8,135 nucleotides of DNA, taken from NCBI GenBank assembly GCA_019314425.1, contig JAFCZI010000094.1, positions 1 to 8,135 on the forward strand, given 5' to 3'. Both the position numbers and the translations under genes were made by a program. Below the pieces are notes generated by a model that searched no databases, was not told the DNA's origin, and saw only the letters and a program-made list of their open reading frames with translations. The stretch comes from Deltaproteobacteria bacterium (GTDB taxonomy: Bacteria; Desulfobacterota; DSM-4660; Desulfatiglandales; Desulfatiglandaceae). The first letter of the stretch is position 1; the number at the start of each line of letters is the position of its first letter. Below, one piece after another: positions 7,292 to 8,135 of the stretch.

Positions 7292-7393
7292 GTAGGTGCG
7301 ACTTCAGTCGCACAACAAGCCCCCCGGAAAAAACCGCAACCCCATTGTGCGGCTGAAGCCGCACCTACCCCTATCCGGGTTCCCCACTCCCGC
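7070..7393. other. Gap between the convergent parE and the damaged exported-protein gene
   Basis: A 324-bp stretch without a gene I trust. From left to right it holds the FGE-like remnant on the minus strand, an imperfect hairpin at 7175-7203 (AACC and TGAGG arms with a small internal loop), and the REP pair at 7292-7368. The REP pair could serve as a terminator for both convergent transcripts. No promoter or RNA gene was seen. Confidence 0.6.
7292..7368. repeat. Inverted pair of REP palindromes (BIME-like)
   Basis: Two 24-bp units, 7292-7315 and 7345-7368, lie in opposite orientation with a 29-bp spacer. Each is itself a palindrome (GTGCGAC-TTCA-GTCGCAC and GTGCGGC-TGAA-GCCGCAC), and each carries GTAGG at its outer end and CACAA at its inner end. 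Read in the same orientation they match at 22 of 24 bases. The two differences are an A-T pair swapped for a G-C pair, so the stem is conserved. The GTAGGTGCG head is typical of REP elements mobilised by RAYT (TnpA-REP) transposases. The right unit ends 25 bp after the restored stop at 7394, the usual intergenic place for REPs. Confidence 0.9.
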
Positions 7394-8115
7394 CTACCGG
7401 CCCATCTTAACAACCGACCCTTCTTTTGCTTCCACACCTTGCTCTTGACCACAATCCCGGGCGATTTGAAGGTAACCTTGGCGTTCTTTTCAATGACCAC
7501 GTTGGGACCAATGGTAAGAGATGTGGTGCCGATGCAGGTGCAGTCCATGCCAGCGGTGAAGGTGACGTCGCGGACGGCATGGTTTTCCCCTGAGCAGTCG
7601 GGACAGGGTACCGCAGGAAACGAGTTCGGATCCAGGGGATCCGAACCCGCCTGGATCTCCACATACATCTCATCCTTAAAAAATGGATTGTCGCGGTTCT
7701 CGGTTTTGATGTATTTGATGGTGGAATCGCTTTTCTTTCCCACAAAGAGCTTCACCCTGACCTTGAGGTTGTCGTCGGGGCTCATCCGAGTCCCAGGATC
7801 CACATAACCGTTACGTCCCTTGTTGAGATCTTTAAGCCACGAGTTCTCGTTCCCGCTGGTTTGGACATCCCAGCACTGACTCTCGTCCTTAAGAAAATAT
7901 TCCGTATACATAAGCTGACGCAGCGAAGGGACCGCAGCGCGCACAAAATCCCGGATGGCCTTATGCCGCCCGTTAAACCAAGGAGACCAATGGTATCGCA
8001 CCCACAACAGTTGCAGTGTTCTGGAATATAGATTCTTGAGACTATCTATCCAGCCGCTGTCCGTGATATCATCGAGTCCTTTGGGATTACCCCCTTCCCA
8101 AATGACTCGATGATA
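7394..8115 (-). CDS. C-terminal part of a probable exported protein with a repetitive beta-rich end; frameshifted and 5'-truncated
   Basis: I do not recognise the family. The frame is open from 8115 (just inside the final inverted repeat) without an ATG start at its head; TTG 8007 and GTG 8001 are the first internal candidates, but coding character (VIWEGGNPKGLDDITDSGWI) runs upstream of both, so the true start is outside the window. Counting from 8115, residues 1-165 are mixed and aromatic-rich. PCPDC (170-174) and DCTC (191-194) are cysteine pairs. From 195 a strand-turn pattern (TSLTIGPNVVIEKN, AKVTFKSPGIVVKSK) suggests a stacked-beta or coat-hanger-like terminal domain of surface proteins. 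Near 7438-7440 the pattern jumps frame: one missing base restores GVEAKEGSVVKMGR and a TAG stop at 7396-7394. Without the shift the frame reads through the REP pair to 7042. Calling it exported is inference. Confidence 0.6.
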
Positions 8116-8135
8116 TCACGGACAGCGGCTGGATA
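8047..8135. repeat. Perfect 32-bp inverted repeat at the window end
   Basis: Arms 8047-8078 and 8104-8135 are perfect reverse complements, separated by 25 bp that themselves contain a 7-bp stem (TTTGGGA 8080-8086, TCCCAAA 8096-8102). The right arm ends exactly at the last base, so the repeat may be longer. The left arm is coding (LDDITDSGWI on the minus strand). The right arm brings an in-frame TGA at 8118-8116. A fold-back chimera at a contig end is the simplest reading; a real transposon end or fold-back element is the alternative. Confidence 0.85.

Noticed and set aside
7292..7368. CRISPR array
   Set aside because: There are only two units, in opposite orientation, with a 29-bp spacer; this is a REP pair, not direct repeats.
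7439..7807. 122-codon plus-strand frame
   Set aside because: It is antisense to the exported-protein gene, has no SD and has no recognisable sequence pattern.
8047..8135. Terminal inverted repeat of an insertion sequence
   Set aside because: The two arms are only 25 bp apart with no transposase between them, and the left arm is coding sequence continuous with the gene beside it.

Overview
The window looks like the end of a bacterial contig of about 50% GC, most likely from a Gram-negative member of the Desulfobacterota (sulfate-reducer-type deltaproteobacteria). That assignment is inference. It rests on the style of the housekeeping proteins, on the gene order ileS-lspA-PBP1A, and on a 130-bp fold-back repeat upstream of ileS that resembles, from memory, intergenic repeats common in Desulfobacterales.

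Layout. Positions 1-5485 hold three genes on the minus strand, read right to left: ileS (isoleucyl-tRNA synthetase), lspA (lipoprotein signal peptidase, overlapping ileS by 34 bp) and a class A penicillin-binding protein of the PBP1A type, which runs off the left edge after 705 codons. Positions 5528-5657 are an imperfect long hairpin (MITE-like or terminator-like). Positions 5655-6331 are a second minus-strand unit of two small genes joined by a 4-bp ATGA overlap: a two-helix membrane protein, then a cysteine-containing protein of unknown function. A near-consensus sigma70 promoter lies upstream at 6375-6403. Diverging from it on the plus strand is a ParD-ParE type II toxin-antitoxin pair (6516-7069), also with an ATGA overlap.

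The right end (7070-8135) is the least ordinary part. A minus-strand gene encodes the C-terminal region of a probable surface or exported protein with a repetitive beta-rich end. Its frame appears broken by a one-base loss near 7439, and restoring it gives a natural stop at 7394. Twenty-five bases after that stop sits an inverted pair of 24-bp REP palindromes, followed by a short open stretch resembling the C-terminus of a formylglycine-generating-enzyme (FGE/SUMF1) domain. The window ends in a perfect 32-bp inverted repeat whose right arm stops at the last base and puts a stop codon into the otherwise open frame. This looks more like a fold-back assembly artefact than biology, but it should be checked.

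Functionally the left half is cell-envelope and translation housekeeping: IleRS charges tRNA, LspA matures lipoproteins and PBP1A builds peptidoglycan. The right half is accessory: toxin-antitoxin, REP pair, damaged surface gene. I found no clear new defence or biosynthetic system. The least explained genes are the two-gene membrane/cysteine unit and the damaged exported protein.
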